This document shows, one piece after another, positions 36,086 to 45,778 of a stretch of DNA of 64,000 bases. The number at the start of each line of letters is the position of its first letter. Position 1 is the first letter of the stretch. The DNA comes from G965200765 sp965200765 (GTDB taxonomy: Bacteria > Pseudomonadota > Gammaproteobacteria > Arenicellales > JAJDZL01). The notes under the pieces are model-generated. The model did not search any database. It saw only the letters and a program-made list of their open reading frames with translations, and was not told where the DNA came from. Location: the NCBI GenBank assembly GCA_965200765.1, contig OZ241380.1, positions 2,356,001-2,420,000 of the forward strand, given 5' to 3'. A program made the translations under genes and the position numbers.

Positions 36086-38218
36086 CTAAACGAGTTGCAA
36101 ATTCGCTTTTTCAAGCAGAAGCAGTTTTCTCCCCACAGTGTCAAAATACACTTCTGCCGTGGAATGTTTGCCCTGCAAATCAACGTAGGTTACAGTACCG
36201 TTGCCGAACGTAGAATGAGACACTCTCCGGCCAGCACGAATTTGTTCCGACTGGTCAGACTGCTCTGCTGTTTGCAACAGTTCCTCACTTTCGAATCCGT
36301 CCTGGATTCGGTATTCCGACGGGATTTCAGACAAAAATCTTGATGGCTTGACAGGCATTGGAGTTCCCTTTACAAAACGGAATGTCGTATACACCAGATA
36401 AAGTTGCTGGATGGTTCGCGTCATTCCGACATACATCAAGCGTCTTTCCTCTTCCAGTTGTTCTTTCTTTTCGCGGGAATTGAAATGCGGCATCAGATTT
36501 TCATTCATGCCGACCATGAACACAACCGGAAATTCCAGTCCTTTTGCAGAGTGCAAAGTCATCAACTGCACTGCATGTGTTGCTGAATCTCCATGACGAT
36601 CGCCGGCATCCAGTGTCACCGCGTCCAGATAGTTGAGAACTTCATTTTCATCTCTTTCCAATTGAACATTGTCTGCATAGTCTTTTCCGGCATTGATCAT
36701 TTCATCCAGATTCTCCAAGCGACTTATATTTGTTTCCGAAGGATTCTTTTTCAGATATGCGCGTAATCCGGATTGCTCAATGATGTACTCGATGGTCTTT
36801 GAAAGACTCGCGGTTGTGGTCTCTTTGTCCAGTTTTTCAATCAGTTCGACAAAAGCCTTGACTGGCCTGGATGCTCGTTCATTTGCCAACTTTGTCGCTG
36901 CGTTCCAGTAGGACACGCTGTTTTGTTCAGCGACCGCAACAATGTCTTCCTGGGTCTTCTGTCCAATTCCGCGCGGCGGCATATTGATGACCCGGGAAAA
37001 TGCCTGGTTGGAGTGCCGGTCCACAATCAATCTGAGATAGGCGAGCACATCCTTGATTTCCGAGCGAGCGTAGAACCGCAACCCGCCATAAACGAAAAAC
37101 GGAATGCGGTGTTTGCCAAATACTTGTTCAATCACACGGGACTGTGCATTCGTGCGAAACAATATAGCAATGTCCGAATGCCTGAATCCGTTTTCGGCGC
37201 ACTGAACTACTGATTTTGCAACATCCTCCGCTTCTCTCGAATCATCATAAGACCGAATCATCCTGATCTGGTGGCCGATACCCTGATCAGTCCTCAACGT
37301 CTTGCCAATTCGATTTGAGTTGTTTTCAATCAGGGAATTCGCTGCCTTCAGAATGACCTCTGTCGATCTATAGTTCTGCTCCAGACGAATCAGGCGTGTT
37401 CCGGAATATTCTTTCTGAAACAGCTTCATGTTGTCAGCATGTGCGCCTCGCCATCCATAGATCGACTGGTCTTCATCGCCGACTGCAGTTATGTTTTCAT
37501 GCGGGCCGGTAAACAATCGAAGCCAATCGTGCTGGATTGCATTGATATCCTGAAACTCGTCAACCAAAACATGCTGAAACCGTTCCTGATACTGCTCGCG
37601 AACTACCTGATTGTTCTTCAGCAGTTCCACGGTTCTGAGCAACAACTCGGAAAAATCCACCAACCCCCGCTTCTGGCACGTCATCTCGTACTGCCGGTAT
37701 ATTTCAACGGTAAACTCGTCCGTTCGGGAATTGACCTGTACACTTGACGCGCGCACCTTCAGGTCTTTCCAATAGTTGATTCGGTACTGCACATATTTCG
37801 AATCAATTTCGTCGGGACTGACTTTCATTGATTTCATCAAATCCTTGATGGTTCGCAACTGGTCCTGCGTATCAATGATTTCAAATTTTTCCACCAAACC
37901 GGCTTCTTGCCAGTGATATCGCAGGAAGCGGTGCGAAAGTCCATGAAAGGTGCCGATGTACAACCGTTCAACTCCATAGCCAAGCAGATCTTCGATGCGG
38001 AATCGCATTTCCCGGGCCGCCTTGTTGGTAAAAGTCACAGCCATAACACGGAATGGCATGGTATTTTCTGCATGCACCAGCCATGCAATTCGCCGGGTCA
38101 GTACGCTGGTTTTGCCAGTGCCGGCACCGGCGAGTACGAGCAAGGGTCCGGGCGGCGCGGTGACGGCTTCGCGTTGCCGGTCGTTCAGGCCACTCAGAAT
38201 ATTTGTAATATCCGTCAT
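36086..38218 (-). CDS. uvrD: DNA helicase II, UvrD/Rep family
   Basis: This is a superfamily 1A 3'-5' helicase acting in excision and mismatch repair. Motif I is LAGAGTGKTSVLTRRIAWLV near residue 30, motif II VDEFQDINAIQ near residue 220, motif III GDEDQSIYGWRGA, motif IV LEQNYRST, motif V LMTLHSAKGLEFPVVFM and motif VI VGMTRTIQQLYL. At 710 residues it is close to E. coli UvrD in size, so I favour UvrD over Rep. It opens the minus-strand run and is divergent from hspQ. Confidence 0.92.
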   Translation of the reverse strand: MTDITNILSGLNDRQREAVTAPPGPLLVLAGAGTGKTSVLTRRIAWLVHAENTMPFRVMAVTFTNKAAREMRFRIEDLLGYGVERLYIGTFHGLSHRFLRYHWQEAGLVEKFEIIDTQDQLRTIKDLMKSMKVSPDEIDSKYVQYRINYWKDLKVRASSVQVNSRTDEFTVEIYRQYEMTCQKRGLVDFSELLLRTVELLKNNQVVREQYQERFQHVLVDEFQDINAIQHDWLRLFTGPHENITAVGDEDQSIYGWRGAHADNMKLFQKEYSGTRLIRLEQNYRSTEVILKAANSLIENNSNRIGKTLRTDQGIGHQIRMIRSYDDSREAEDVAKSVVQCAENGFRHSDIAILFRTNAQSRVIEQVFGKHRIPFFVYGGLRFYARSEIKDVLAYLRLIVDRHSNQAFSRVINMPPRGIGQKTQEDIVAVAEQNSVSYWNAATKLANERASRPVKAFVELIEKLDKETTTASLSKTIEYIIEQSGLRAYLKKNPSETNISRLENLDEMINAGKDYADNVQLERDENEVLNYLDAVTLDAGDRHGDSATHAVQLMTLHSAKGLEFPVVFMVGMNENLMPHFNSREKKEQLEEERRLMYVGMTRTIQQLYLVYTTFRFVKGTPMPVKPSRFLSEIPSEYRIQDGFESEELLQTAEQSDQSEQIRAGRRVSHSTFGNGTVTYVDLQGKHSTAEVYFDTVGRKLLLLEKANLQLV

Positions 38219-38362
38219 TTCGTTTCATTCTCCTTTGTTAAAGTATACATCGTGTTATTCAGGAACTGACAAGCAGGTACAATATCAACTGCAAATTACA
38301 AGCTAAAATCAAGTACACTTGAAAACTTCAAGGCTGGCACCCATTAGTGTCCATACAGTCAA

Positions 38363-38704
38363 TTGAATCGAGAATCAGCATTGAGAACCACAAAATTCAA
38401 AATCGGACAAATAGTACGGCACCGGATTTATCCTTTTCGTGGTGTTGTCTTTGATGTGGACCCGGAATTCAACAACACGGATGAATGGTACGAGTCAATA
38501 CCAGAAGACATCAGACCCAAGAAGGACCAACCGTTTTATCATCTTCTCGCAGAAAATGACAAAACGAGTTATATCGCGTATGTTTCCGAACAGAATCTGC
38601 TGGATGACGGAGTCAATGGGCCCGTGGAGCATCCTGCGATTCCGGAACTTTTCGACGACATTGAAAATGGAGAGTATACTATTCGTTCGCATCGAATACA
38701 CTAG
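38363..38704 (+). CDS. hspQ: Heat shock protein HspQ
   Basis: HspQ (YccV) is a small protein that binds hemimethylated DNA in vitro and acts as a Lon specificity factor in enterobacteria. The conserved core KFKIGQIVRHRIYPFRGVVFDVDPEF is followed by PFYHLLAENDKTSYIAYVSEQNL. The first possible start is TTG 38363. A TTG six codons downstream, directly before the core, is equally possible. It has the typical length of about 105-113 residues. Confidence 0.9.
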   Translation: MNRESALRTTKFKIGQIVRHRIYPFRGVVFDVDPEFNNTDEWYESIPEDIRPKKDQPFYHLLAENDKTSYIAYVSEQNLLDDGVNGPVEHPAIPELFDDIENGEYTIRSHRIH

Positions 38705-38785
38705 TTAAATACGACAGAATTGGTCGTATTCGATGAATCACTAAATTTTCTGTCGAACTTCGCATCCTGCAACAGACAAGAGAGT

Positions 38786-39433
38786 ATGGAAGTTGCCAAA
38801 GTCAATATGGTAGAGCAGCAGATTCGCCCATGGAATGTGCTGGATGAAACGGTGCTGGAAATCATGCAGGAAGCACCGCGCGAGAAATTTGTGCCGCCGC
38901 AATTCAAGCGACTTGCCTATGCGGACATGAATATTCCCATCGGTGACAATCAGGTGATGATGCAACCCAAGCTGGAAGCGCGCATGCTACAGGCACTTGC
39001 ACCGAAAAACCATGAACTTGCACTGGAGATCGGGACTGGTACCGGATTCACCGCGGCTTTGCTGGCACAACTCGCCAAGCATGTACATACTGTAGAGTTG
39101 CGCGAGAATCTTGCTACATCGGCGCGCAAGAATCTCAGTGAAAATCAAGTGATGAACGTAGAGGTAGTGCAAGGCGACGGTGCTCAAGGTTGGGAAACAG
39201 ATTTTGAACCGGATTGCATCTGGATCTCCGGCTCGTTGCCGGAACTTCCCGATACTTACAAAGAAATGCTATCTGTTGGCGGTCGCCTGGCCGCAGTCAT
39301 TGGAACAGAACCGATGATGAGTGCCATTTTGATCGAGCGACTCGGTAAAACTTCATGGCAAACCTTTTCGCTGTTTGAAACGCATCTCCCGGCGCTGGAC
39401 AACATTCCGCAGAAGAATACCTTTGTTTTTTGA
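38786..39433 (+). CDS. pcm: Protein-L-isoaspartate O-methyltransferase family protein
   Basis: This is a SAM-dependent methyltransferase of about 215 residues, of the PCMT family. The family start MVEQQIRPWNVLDETVLE supports ATG 38786. The SAM-binding glycine motif is ALEIGTGTGFTAALLAQLA near residue 75 and the post-motif acid is in HTVELRE. The substrate-contact region is altered to WISGSLPELP, whereas repair enzymes often have a VTAAP-like stretch there, so true isoaspartate repair is not certain. It lies immediately before tolC, an arrangement shared with several gammaproteobacteria. Confidence 0.85.
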   Translation: MEVAKVNMVEQQIRPWNVLDETVLEIMQEAPREKFVPPQFKRLAYADMNIPIGDNQVMMQPKLEARMLQALAPKNHELALEIGTGTGFTAALLAQLAKHVHTVELRENLATSARKNLSENQVMNVEVVQGDGAQGWETDFEPDCIWISGSLPELPDTYKEMLSVGGRLAAVIGTEPMMSAILIERLGKTSWQTFSLFETHLPALDNIPQKNTFVF

Positions 39434-39464
39434 TCGATCAAACCGGATCGTCAGACCATTCTGC

Positions 39465-40775
39465 GTGTTGCTGAAATCAACCCGGCAGTCGATTCGTATA
39501 CGCAAGTTTTGCATTGCGTTTGTATTCGGAGCAATACTGGCCAGCCCGGCGGCGCACAGTGCCAATCTGCTTGATGTACTTGATCTCGCACTTTCTTATG
39601 ATGCCAACCTGAAATCTGCCAAATTGCAGGCCGCGTCCGGCGAATTGACTCCTGAAATTACGCGATCCAGTATCTATCCAACAATATCGGCTCGAACCGG
39701 TTACACTCGACAATATCTGGAGCGGCCGGACGACCGCAATACCGGTTCCGTGAGTTTGACCGTTCAGCAACCCTTGTGGAGTCCGGTACTGGATGCCGGG
39801 TTGGAGTCGGCGATCAACCAAGCTGAACTGGACCAGTTACGTTTCGTGTCAGCCGAGCAGGCGTTGCTACTCAAGGTGGTCGAACGATATTTTGGTGTCT
39901 TGTCGGCCGAGGATAATCTGCGAACTGCCCAGAGCGAAGTAACTGCGATTGAAAAACATCTGCATCTGGCTACCGAGCGTTTGAAAGTCGGTCTGGGTAC
40001 CCGAACCGAGTTGTTCGATGCACAGGCGCGGCATAGTATTGCCTTGGCCAGTATGATTCAGGCAGAAAGCGCGATTCAATCTGCCAAATATTCTCTGGGC
40101 GAAATTACGGGCGTGGACAATCTGGAATTGAATGGACTTTCCGAGGACACTGTTGCCCAAAATCCAAATCCGGAGGATATTGACTGGTGGAAGGATACGG
40201 CCCGGGAAAACAATCTCGAAGTTGACCAGCAACGAAAAAATGTAAGAATTGCTGAACTGAACGTCGCACTGGAAGAAGCGAGAGGCTCACCCTCAGTTGA
40301 CTTGTCAGCTTCAGTTGAAACATTTCTGGCCGGTTCAAAAAGCGGTGGCAGCGATTCACGAGTCTCGGTTACATTGAACATTCCACTTTATCAGGGTAAT
40401 GTGGTCAACAAGCGAGTCAAACAAGCAGCTTTGAATCATCGGGCACAGCAAGAAGCCTTGAATGCATTGGAGTACAGAGTATCAAGCGATGTATCTACTG
40501 CGTATTTGAATGTGATTCGCGATGTCAGTCAGGTGCAAGCTCTGCAATCTGCAGTGCGCGCCAGCGAAAGTGCGTTGTATGCGAAAGAAGAAGGGTTCAA
40601 TGTTGGCATACAAACGACGACGGATGTACTGGATGCCCAAAGAGACTTGTTTGCAGCAACTCGGGATTTTCAAAGGGCGCGGTACGATTATTTTGTCAGT
40701 GTTATCCGGCTTGAAAGCGTTGCCGGAATGCTTGACCGGTCAGATCTGGAGAAGCTGAACGAATTGCTGGAGTGA
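39465..40775 (+). CDS. tolC: TolC family outer-membrane efflux protein
   Basis: This is an outer-membrane channel for type I secretion and multidrug efflux. A signal peptide (IRKFCIAFVFGAILASPAAHSA) follows a GTG at 39465, chosen because the frame further upstream overlaps the preceding gene and is not signal-like. The mature protein begins NLLDVLDLALSYDANLKSA, the usual TolC first repeat. A second structural repeat starts near residue 240 (DTARENNLEVDQQRKNV). The C-terminal segment GIQTTTDVLDAQRDLFAATRDFQRARYDYF is highly typical. No pump genes lie next to it. Confidence 0.92.
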   Translation: MLLKSTRQSIRIRKFCIAFVFGAILASPAAHSANLLDVLDLALSYDANLKSAKLQAASGELTPEITRSSIYPTISARTGYTRQYLERPDDRNTGSVSLTVQQPLWSPVLDAGLESAINQAELDQLRFVSAEQALLLKVVERYFGVLSAEDNLRTAQSEVTAIEKHLHLATERLKVGLGTRTELFDAQARHSIALASMIQAESAIQSAKYSLGEITGVDNLELNGLSEDTVAQNPNPEDIDWWKDTARENNLEVDQQRKNVRIAELNVALEEARGSPSVDLSASVETFLAGSKSGGSDSRVSVTLNIPLYQGNVVNKRVKQAALNHRAQQEALNALEYRVSSDVSTAYLNVIRDVSQVQALQSAVRASESALYAKEEGFNVGIQTTTDVLDAQRDLFAATRDFQRARYDYFVSVIRLESVAGMLDRSDLEKLNELLE

Positions 40776-40927
40776 CAACCTTCACTTCATCCATGACAAC
40801 GCCTTTTGGTCATACTTGCCAGCTCTTGCAATAAATTGCAAAACAAACTCAAATATTCAGTTGAATTTGTTACACTTCACCACTTATGTTTAACACAAAG
40901 TCGAAATTTGCAACTTGGAGGAATCGC

Positions 40928-41173
40928 ATGAACATAACCGAACAGGATTGGAATCGTTTGAGAAATTCCTATTTCAAGGCCAAAGAAGAAGGATTGTACT
41001 ATGACGAGTGGTACGATTCTTTGTCTCCCAAAGATCAGGCGATTGAGGATGAGCTGGATGATCAGTTCTGCACTATTGTCGCTGAAGAAAGCGTCGATGG
41101 CGTGGATTCCTGTACGCATCCGGAGTTGTTCATAACTGAAGAAGAAGGTCTGGACTTACTGATGTCTGCGTGA
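40928..41173 (+). CDS. Small acidic hypothetical protein
   Basis: An 81-residue, strongly acidic protein (MNITEQDWNRLRNSYFKAKEEG, then DEWYDSLSPKDQ) that I do not recognise. The start is well supported by GGAGG at 40917-40921, seven bases before the ATG. It ends five bases before a basic small protein, so the two form an operon, and an acidic/basic pair could interact, which is inference only. Confidence 0.65.
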   Translation: MNITEQDWNRLRNSYFKAKEEGLYYDEWYDSLSPKDQAIEDELDDQFCTIVAEESVDGVDSCTHPELFITEEEGLDLLMSA

Positions 41174-41177
41174 ATTC

Positions 41178-41567
41178 ATGCCAAAAGTACCGCGGTGGGA
41201 AATCGTTATGCGGCGCGTGTTCCAAGATTTGATTGCGGGGCTTGGACTCAAGCACAAGCAGAGAAAGGATCTTCGCAGTCTAATCCAAGAATTGGAATAT
41301 GAATCAAATGTTCAGCGAGGCAAGGTGATCAAGAAACTGGAACAACCCCGTTTACAGGTTTTTTGGAGAGTCCGGTTAATGCATGGCCCAGCTACCGAAG
41401 ATCGTATCATTTGCAAAGTAACCGAATTTGAACGCAAAGTTGAAATACATGACATCAAATTGAAAGAAAATGCATACACCAACAAGGAACGTCTCTACAA
41501 ACCGTCAAACGAGAAAGATAGAAAAGCAAGGGAATATGCGTGTTGGATGGACCGTCATAACCAATAA
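41178..41567 (+). CDS. Small basic hypothetical protein
   Basis: A 129-residue basic protein that I do not recognise. It has the patterns KHKQRKDLRSLIQELEYES and FWRVRLMHGPATEDRIICKV. There is no signal peptide or membrane segment. It is translated four bases after the preceding acidic protein. An internal ATG ten codons later (MRRVFQDLIAG) is a possible alternative start. Nucleic-acid binding would fit the charge but is not shown. Confidence 0.55.
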   Translation: MPKVPRWEIVMRRVFQDLIAGLGLKHKQRKDLRSLIQELEYESNVQRGKVIKKLEQPRLQVFWRVRLMHGPATEDRIICKVTEFERKVEIHDIKLKENAYTNKERLYKPSNEKDRKAREYACWMDRHNQ

Positions 41568-41617
41568 TTTTCGTCAGATTTCTCTAATGATATTGCCTCT
41601 TTGGAGTCCATTGGATA

Positions 41618-41860
41618 CTACCGATATTTTTCGTCCTCAATACCAAACGCCCTGTCAAAATATTTGCTCATGTTATAGCTGTCTGCAATTTGTCCCATAT
41701 GTCCGGAAATTGGCTCATAAGGCTCCATTGCGTCCGGGTGCATATGCAATTCGGCAAATTCTTCAATAACAAGCTTGGTTTCGCTTTTGTTCCTCTTTCT
41801 CTTGGGTTCACGGTCCAATTCTTTGCGCTTGAACCTTGCCAAAAAGCTCTTCATTTTCAT
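41618..41860 (-). CDS. Small hypothetical protein, highly basic N-terminus
   Basis: An 80-residue protein that I do not recognise, beginning MKMKSFLARFKRKELDREPKRKRNK, with an acidic second half (EEFAELHMHPDAMEPYEP). GGAGAG directly upstream of ATG 41860 on the minus strand supports this start. It converges with the basic small gene. The next 880 bases upstream hold no clear gene. Confidence 0.5.
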   Translation of the reverse strand: MKMKSFLARFKRKELDREPKRKRNKSETKLVIEEFAELHMHPDAMEPYEPISGHMGQIADSYNMSKYFDRAFGIEDEKYR

Positions 41861-42738
41861 ACTCTCCGTTTGTCGCTGAATCAAAACTCCTCTTCAATCA
41901 AGCAAATCTGAACAATACACTTGTCAGTCTGCCGAACTTGTATCCGTCTCGGAGGAGAACAAGTCGTAACACATTGGCTCAACTCACCTTATTCTCCAGT
42001 TTGGAAAGCAACCAACGGGTGACCAAGGTGCGCCTGGCTCTGGTTCCTTTCAGCATGGCAACTCTTCGCCGGGAAAATTTGTTACCAGAAACACCTGAAA
42101 TATTACGCCTGACATTTCCAAAAGTCAAATTTTTTTGACCTGTGCGCATCATGTCAAGGCTTACGGAACAGGTATTCAAGGTTCGCCAATGGCAGAATTA
42201 GGACATGTCAAATTTCTCGGGATTTGAGAATTACGTCAAGCGAGATTGAATGTGGATATGCCGTGTAAATTGGTGGATTCATTGTCTCCGGGCAACGGTA
42301 CTTCGCAGGAGGTTGTCAATTTGAGAGTATCTTATGACCCACTGGAATTCCCTGGCTTCGTGCGTTTAGGTTATCAGCTTCTCATAGACCGAATTGCAGT
42401 TTGATTTCCGCGTAGAGGCGGCCAGCGTATCCGAAACCCATGTGTGTCGGGAGATGATGCGGAGAACCTTGCTGACCGCGGCAGGTACCGCCACGTCCGA
42501 AACTCGCCTTCAAATTCTTTGCCGTGAAAATTCTCGTCAGCAAAAGTTTCCATGCAGTTGGTGTGATAAAGGAACCATGGATGTTTCCGATAGGAAGTAA
42601 CTCTAGCGTGAAAAAAAATTTGAAATGTTGTAAAAATCTGATATTGTATACAGTATACAATTGCTGATTGTATGAACTCACTCCAAACTGGACTGAGTCA
42701 AACTGGAAGTAAATCGAACACTGTTCGGGAGACTGAAA
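41861..42738. other. Upstream region of the Frc operon; possible gene remnants
   Basis: No intact gene is recognised. A minus-strand frame at 42382-42681 encodes a stretch with protein-like composition (TAWKLLLTRIFTAKNLKASF, then THMGFGYAGRLYAEIK) but without a plausible start or family, and could be decayed. The last 100 bases carry the palindromic operator candidate at 42643-42661 and should hold the operon promoter. Confidence 0.4.
42643..42661. promoter_or_regulatory. Perfect 19-bp palindrome, candidate operator of the Frc operon
   Basis: ATTGTATACAGTATACAAT is a perfect inverted repeat of two nine-base arms around a central A, 77 bases before the start codon of the TPP enzyme. Its size and symmetry suit a dimeric GntR- or LacI-like regulator. 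The ATTGTATAC arm recurs at 57917-57928 before the formate dehydrogenase and MttB genes. The regulator itself is not in the window. Confidence 0.7.
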
Positions 42739-44487
42739 ATGTCAAATGTAGCAATGTTGAGACCCAATACTGACGCGGACATGGATTCCGTGCAAACCGC
42801 GACAGAGAAAAGTATGATTTCAGGCGGGCATCTCGTGGCCAAAGCCCTGAAGAACGAAGGTGTTGATACGATATTCACACTGTGTGGCGGACACATCATT
42901 GACATCTACGACGGTTGCGTAGACGAAGGAATTCGGATTATTGATGTTCGTCACGAACAAGTTGCCGCACACGCTGCCGACGGCTATGCCCGGCAAACTC
43001 AAAAGACCGGATGCGTGGTTACCACCGCTGGTCCTGGGTGTACCAACGCAGTAACCGGCATTGCCAATGCGTTTCGTGCGGAAAGCCCGATTCTGCATAT
43101 CGGCGGGCAAGGCGCTTTGACCCAGCACAAAATGGGTTCGCTCCAGGACTTGCCGCATGTCGATTTGATGACTCCAATCACGAAGTTTGCTGCTGGCGTA
43201 CGAAGTACTGAACGAATCGCAGACATGGTTTCAATGGCCTTTCGCGAATGTCACAACGGCGCACCGGGGCCAAGTTATCTGGAAATTCCCCGTGATGTTC
43301 TGGATGCAGAAGTTGAACTTGAAAAAGCACGTATCCCTGCTTCGGGTGCATACCGGGCTTCATCCAAATCCATGGGTGATCCACGCGATATTGAAAAACT
43401 CGCAGAACTTCTGGCAACTGCAAAACGTCCCTGCGTGCTTCTTGGCACCCAAGTCTGGACAGCACAGGCAACAGATGATGCTATCAAGTTTATTCGCACA
43501 TTTAATTTGCCGGCTTATTTCAACGGCTCTGCGCGCGGTACGTTACCGCCTGGCGACCCGAATCACTTTCACAGAACACGTCGAATGGCATTCGACAAGG
43601 CTGACTTGATCATCATTGTCGGTACACCCTTTGATTTTCGAATGGGATACGGACGTAGACTGAGTTCCGAAGCTACTGTCGTGCAAATGGATATGGACTA
43701 CCGAACAGTCGGAAAGAATCGCGATATTTCATTGGGATTATCTGGTGACCCGGGCATGATTCTCCGGGGAGTCATCGATGCGGCCGGAAACAAGACCGGT
43801 GCCAAGACAAATGAACGCGAGCAATGGCTGAATGAGCTGCGCGAGCAAGAAGTTGAGCGAACCAAGAAACTCATGCCTTTGTTTCATTCTGACAGATCAC
43901 CGATTCATCCTTATCGCGTGGCCTGGGAAATCAACGAATTTCTGACTGAAGACACCATTTACATCGGCGACGGTGGCGATGTAGTAACGATCAGTGCCCA
44001 AGCCGTACAACCGCGGACTCCGGGTCATTGGATGGACCCCGGACCTCTAGGTACTCTCGGTGTCGGCACTTCATTTGCAATGGCCTCCAAATTGGCGCAT
44101 CCCGACAAGGAAGTACTTTGCTACTACGGCGACGGAACATTCGGCATGACTGCCTTTGACATGGAAACCGCGAATCGCTTCGGTGCGCCATACTTGGCAG
44201 TTATTGGAAACAACAGTGCAATGAATCAAATTCGCTACGGACAAATTGCAAAGTATGGACCCGAACGAGGTGATATCGGCAACTTGCTGGGCGATGTTGA
44301 GTTTTCGAAATTTGCCGAGATGCTTGGCGGCTACGGCGAGGAAGTTCGGGATCCGGCCGAAATCGGTCCTGCATTGCGACGCGCCAGGGAAGAAGTCAAA
44401 AATCGTGGCTTGTCTGCCGTGGTAAACATTTGGGTCGACCCGAATGAATATGCACCAGGCACGAAAGCCCAGACCATGTACAAATAA
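42739..44487 (+). CDS. TPP-dependent enzyme, oxalyl-CoA decarboxylase / 2-hydroxyacyl-CoA lyase-like
   Basis: A 582-residue thiamine-diphosphate enzyme of the acetolactate synthase superfamily. The catalytic Glu is in DVRHEQVAAHAADGYAR (E73). The middle domain contains PCVLLGTQVW, and the TPP/Mg site is GDGTFGMTAFDMETANRFG, ending in NN, near residue 470. Its neighbour is a clear formyl-CoA transferase, so decarboxylation of oxalyl-CoA to formyl-CoA, or cleavage of a 2-hydroxyacyl-CoA to formyl-CoA plus an aldehyde, is the likely role. It is clearly not a close copy of the Oxalobacter Oxc as I remember that sequence (for example GDGTFG here against GDSAFG), so the substrate is uncertain and generic ALS activity cannot be excluded. 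Confidence 0.75.
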   Translation: MSNVAMLRPNTDADMDSVQTATEKSMISGGHLVAKALKNEGVDTIFTLCGGHIIDIYDGCVDEGIRIIDVRHEQVAAHAADGYARQTQKTGCVVTTAGPGCTNAVTGIANAFRAESPILHIGGQGALTQHKMGSLQDLPHVDLMTPITKFAAGVRSTERIADMVSMAFRECHNGAPGPSYLEIPRDVLDAEVELEKARIPASGAYRASSKSMGDPRDIEKLAELLATAKRPCVLLGTQVWTAQATDDAIKFIRTFNLPAYFNGSARGTLPPGDPNHFHRTRRMAFDKADLIIIVGTPFDFRMGYGRRLSSEATVVQMDMDYRTVGKNRDISLGLSGDPGMILRGVIDAAGNKTGAKTNEREQWLNELREQEVERTKKLMPLFHSDRSPIHPYRVAWEINEFLTEDTIYIGDGGDVVTISAQAVQPRTPGHWMDPGPLGTLGVGTSFAMASKLAHPDKEVLCYYGDGTFGMTAFDMETANRFGAPYLAVIGNNSAMNQIRYGQIAKYGPERGDIGNLLGDVEFSKFAEMLGGYGEEVRDPAEIGPALRRAREEVKNRGLSAVVNIWVDPNEYAPGTKAQTMYK

Positions 44488-44530
44488 CCAATTCGGTATT
44501 TTAATTTCTCAACGAATCTGTGAAACGACT

Positions 44531-45772
44531 ATGAGTAAAGCACTAGATGGTGTTCGAATTCTGGACATGTCTCACGTTCAGTCAGGTCCAACCAGTACAC
44601 AGTTACTGGCGTGGTTCGGCGCTGACGTGATCAAGGTGGAACGGCCCGGTACGGGTGATATTACCCGAGGTCAACTTCGCGACATTCCTGATGTCGACAG
44701 CTTGTATTTCACCATGCTCAACCACAACAAGCGCTCGCTAACCTTGAATACCAAGAGTGAAGACGGCAAGAAAATTTTTGAGCGGCTGATTCAATCCTGC
44801 GATGTACTGGCCGAGAACTTTGCTCCCGGTGCATTGGACCGAATGGGTTTTACCTGGGAACGAATTCAAGAGTTGAATCCGCGCATGATTTATGCTTCGG
44901 TGAAAGGCTTCGGGCCCGGTCCATTCGAGAATTGCAAGGTGTATGAGAATGTAGCGCAATGCACCGGAGGTGCTGCAAGCACGACTGGCTTCGACGACGG
45001 GGTGCCCACTGCTACTGGTGCTCAGGTCGGTGATTCGGGAACCGGACTCCACATGGCTTTGGGTATTATTGCGGCACTAATGCAACGTCGACAAACCGGA
45101 CGCGGACAGCGAGTGGTTTGTGCCATGCAGGACGGGGTGTTGAACCTGTGCCGAGTAAAAATGCGAGATCAGCAACGACTCGCGCATGGCCCATTGACAG
45201 AGTACCCGCAATATCCCAACGGTACCTTTGGTTCCGCCGTGCCGCGTTCCGGCAACGCGTCCGGTGGCGGTCAACCCGGTTGGGCTGTTCGTACTGCACC
45301 CGGAGGCCCAAATGATTTTATCTATATCATCATCCAACCGCCGGGATGGGCACATTTGATGAGAGCCATCGGACGGGAGGATCTGATTGAGGACCCTGAA
45401 TGGGCTACTCCGGAAGTTCGCCTGCCAAAACTGGACCAATGCTTTGCCATGATTGAGGAATGGACCATGACGAAAACCAAAATGGAAGTGATGGATACTC
45501 TGAACAAGGTCAATGTACCCTGCGGACCGATCATGTCAATGGAAGAACTGGTAGACGAAGAATCATTGCTAGCTACCGGGACTGTCGTTGAAGTGGACCA
45601 TCCCACTCGCGGAAAATACAGATCCGTTGGAAATCCCATCAAACTGTCTGATTCTAAATCAGAGGTAAAGCGTTCGCCTTTGCTTGGTGAGCATACAGAC
45701 GAGATTTTGATCGATATGTTGGGATACAGTCAGAAAGAAGTGGATGAGTTCCGTACGAAAGGCGCGGTGTAG
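44531..45772 (+). CDS. frc: Formyl-CoA:oxalate CoA-transferase (class III CoA-transferase)
   Basis: This enzyme transfers CoA from formyl-CoA to oxalate, giving oxalyl-CoA and formate. The sequence follows Oxalobacter Frc closely through long stretches: LDGVRILDMSHVQSGP, LENFAPGALDRMGFTWE-like, YENVAQCTGGAA, GNASGGGQPGW and SPLLGEHTDEIL. The catalytic Asp is D168 in QVGDSG. The position of the Oxalobacter active-site Trp48 is Gln48 here. ATG 44531 matches the family N-terminus, although the frame is open to 44444. It is 43 bases after the TPP gene and 6 before the formyltransferase-fold gene, so these form one operon. Confidence 0.9.
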   Translation: MSKALDGVRILDMSHVQSGPTSTQLLAWFGADVIKVERPGTGDITRGQLRDIPDVDSLYFTMLNHNKRSLTLNTKSEDGKKIFERLIQSCDVLAENFAPGALDRMGFTWERIQELNPRMIYASVKGFGPGPFENCKVYENVAQCTGGAASTTGFDDGVPTATGAQVGDSGTGLHMALGIIAALMQRRQTGRGQRVVCAMQDGVLNLCRVKMRDQQRLAHGPLTEYPQYPNGTFGSAVPRSGNASGGGQPGWAVRTAPGGPNDFIYIIIQPPGWAHLMRAIGREDLIEDPEWATPEVRLPKLDQCFAMIEEWTMTKTKMEVMDTLNKVNVPCGPIMSMEELVDEESLLATGTVVEVDHPTRGKYRSVGNPIKLSDSKSEVKRSPLLGEHTDEILIDMLGYSQKEVDEFRTKGAV

Positions 45773-45778
45773 ATTGTT

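Noticed and set aside
42382..42681. Minus-strand frame of 99 codons before the Frc operon
   Set aside because: It starts inside the operator/promoter region and has no credible start site. At most it is a remnant.
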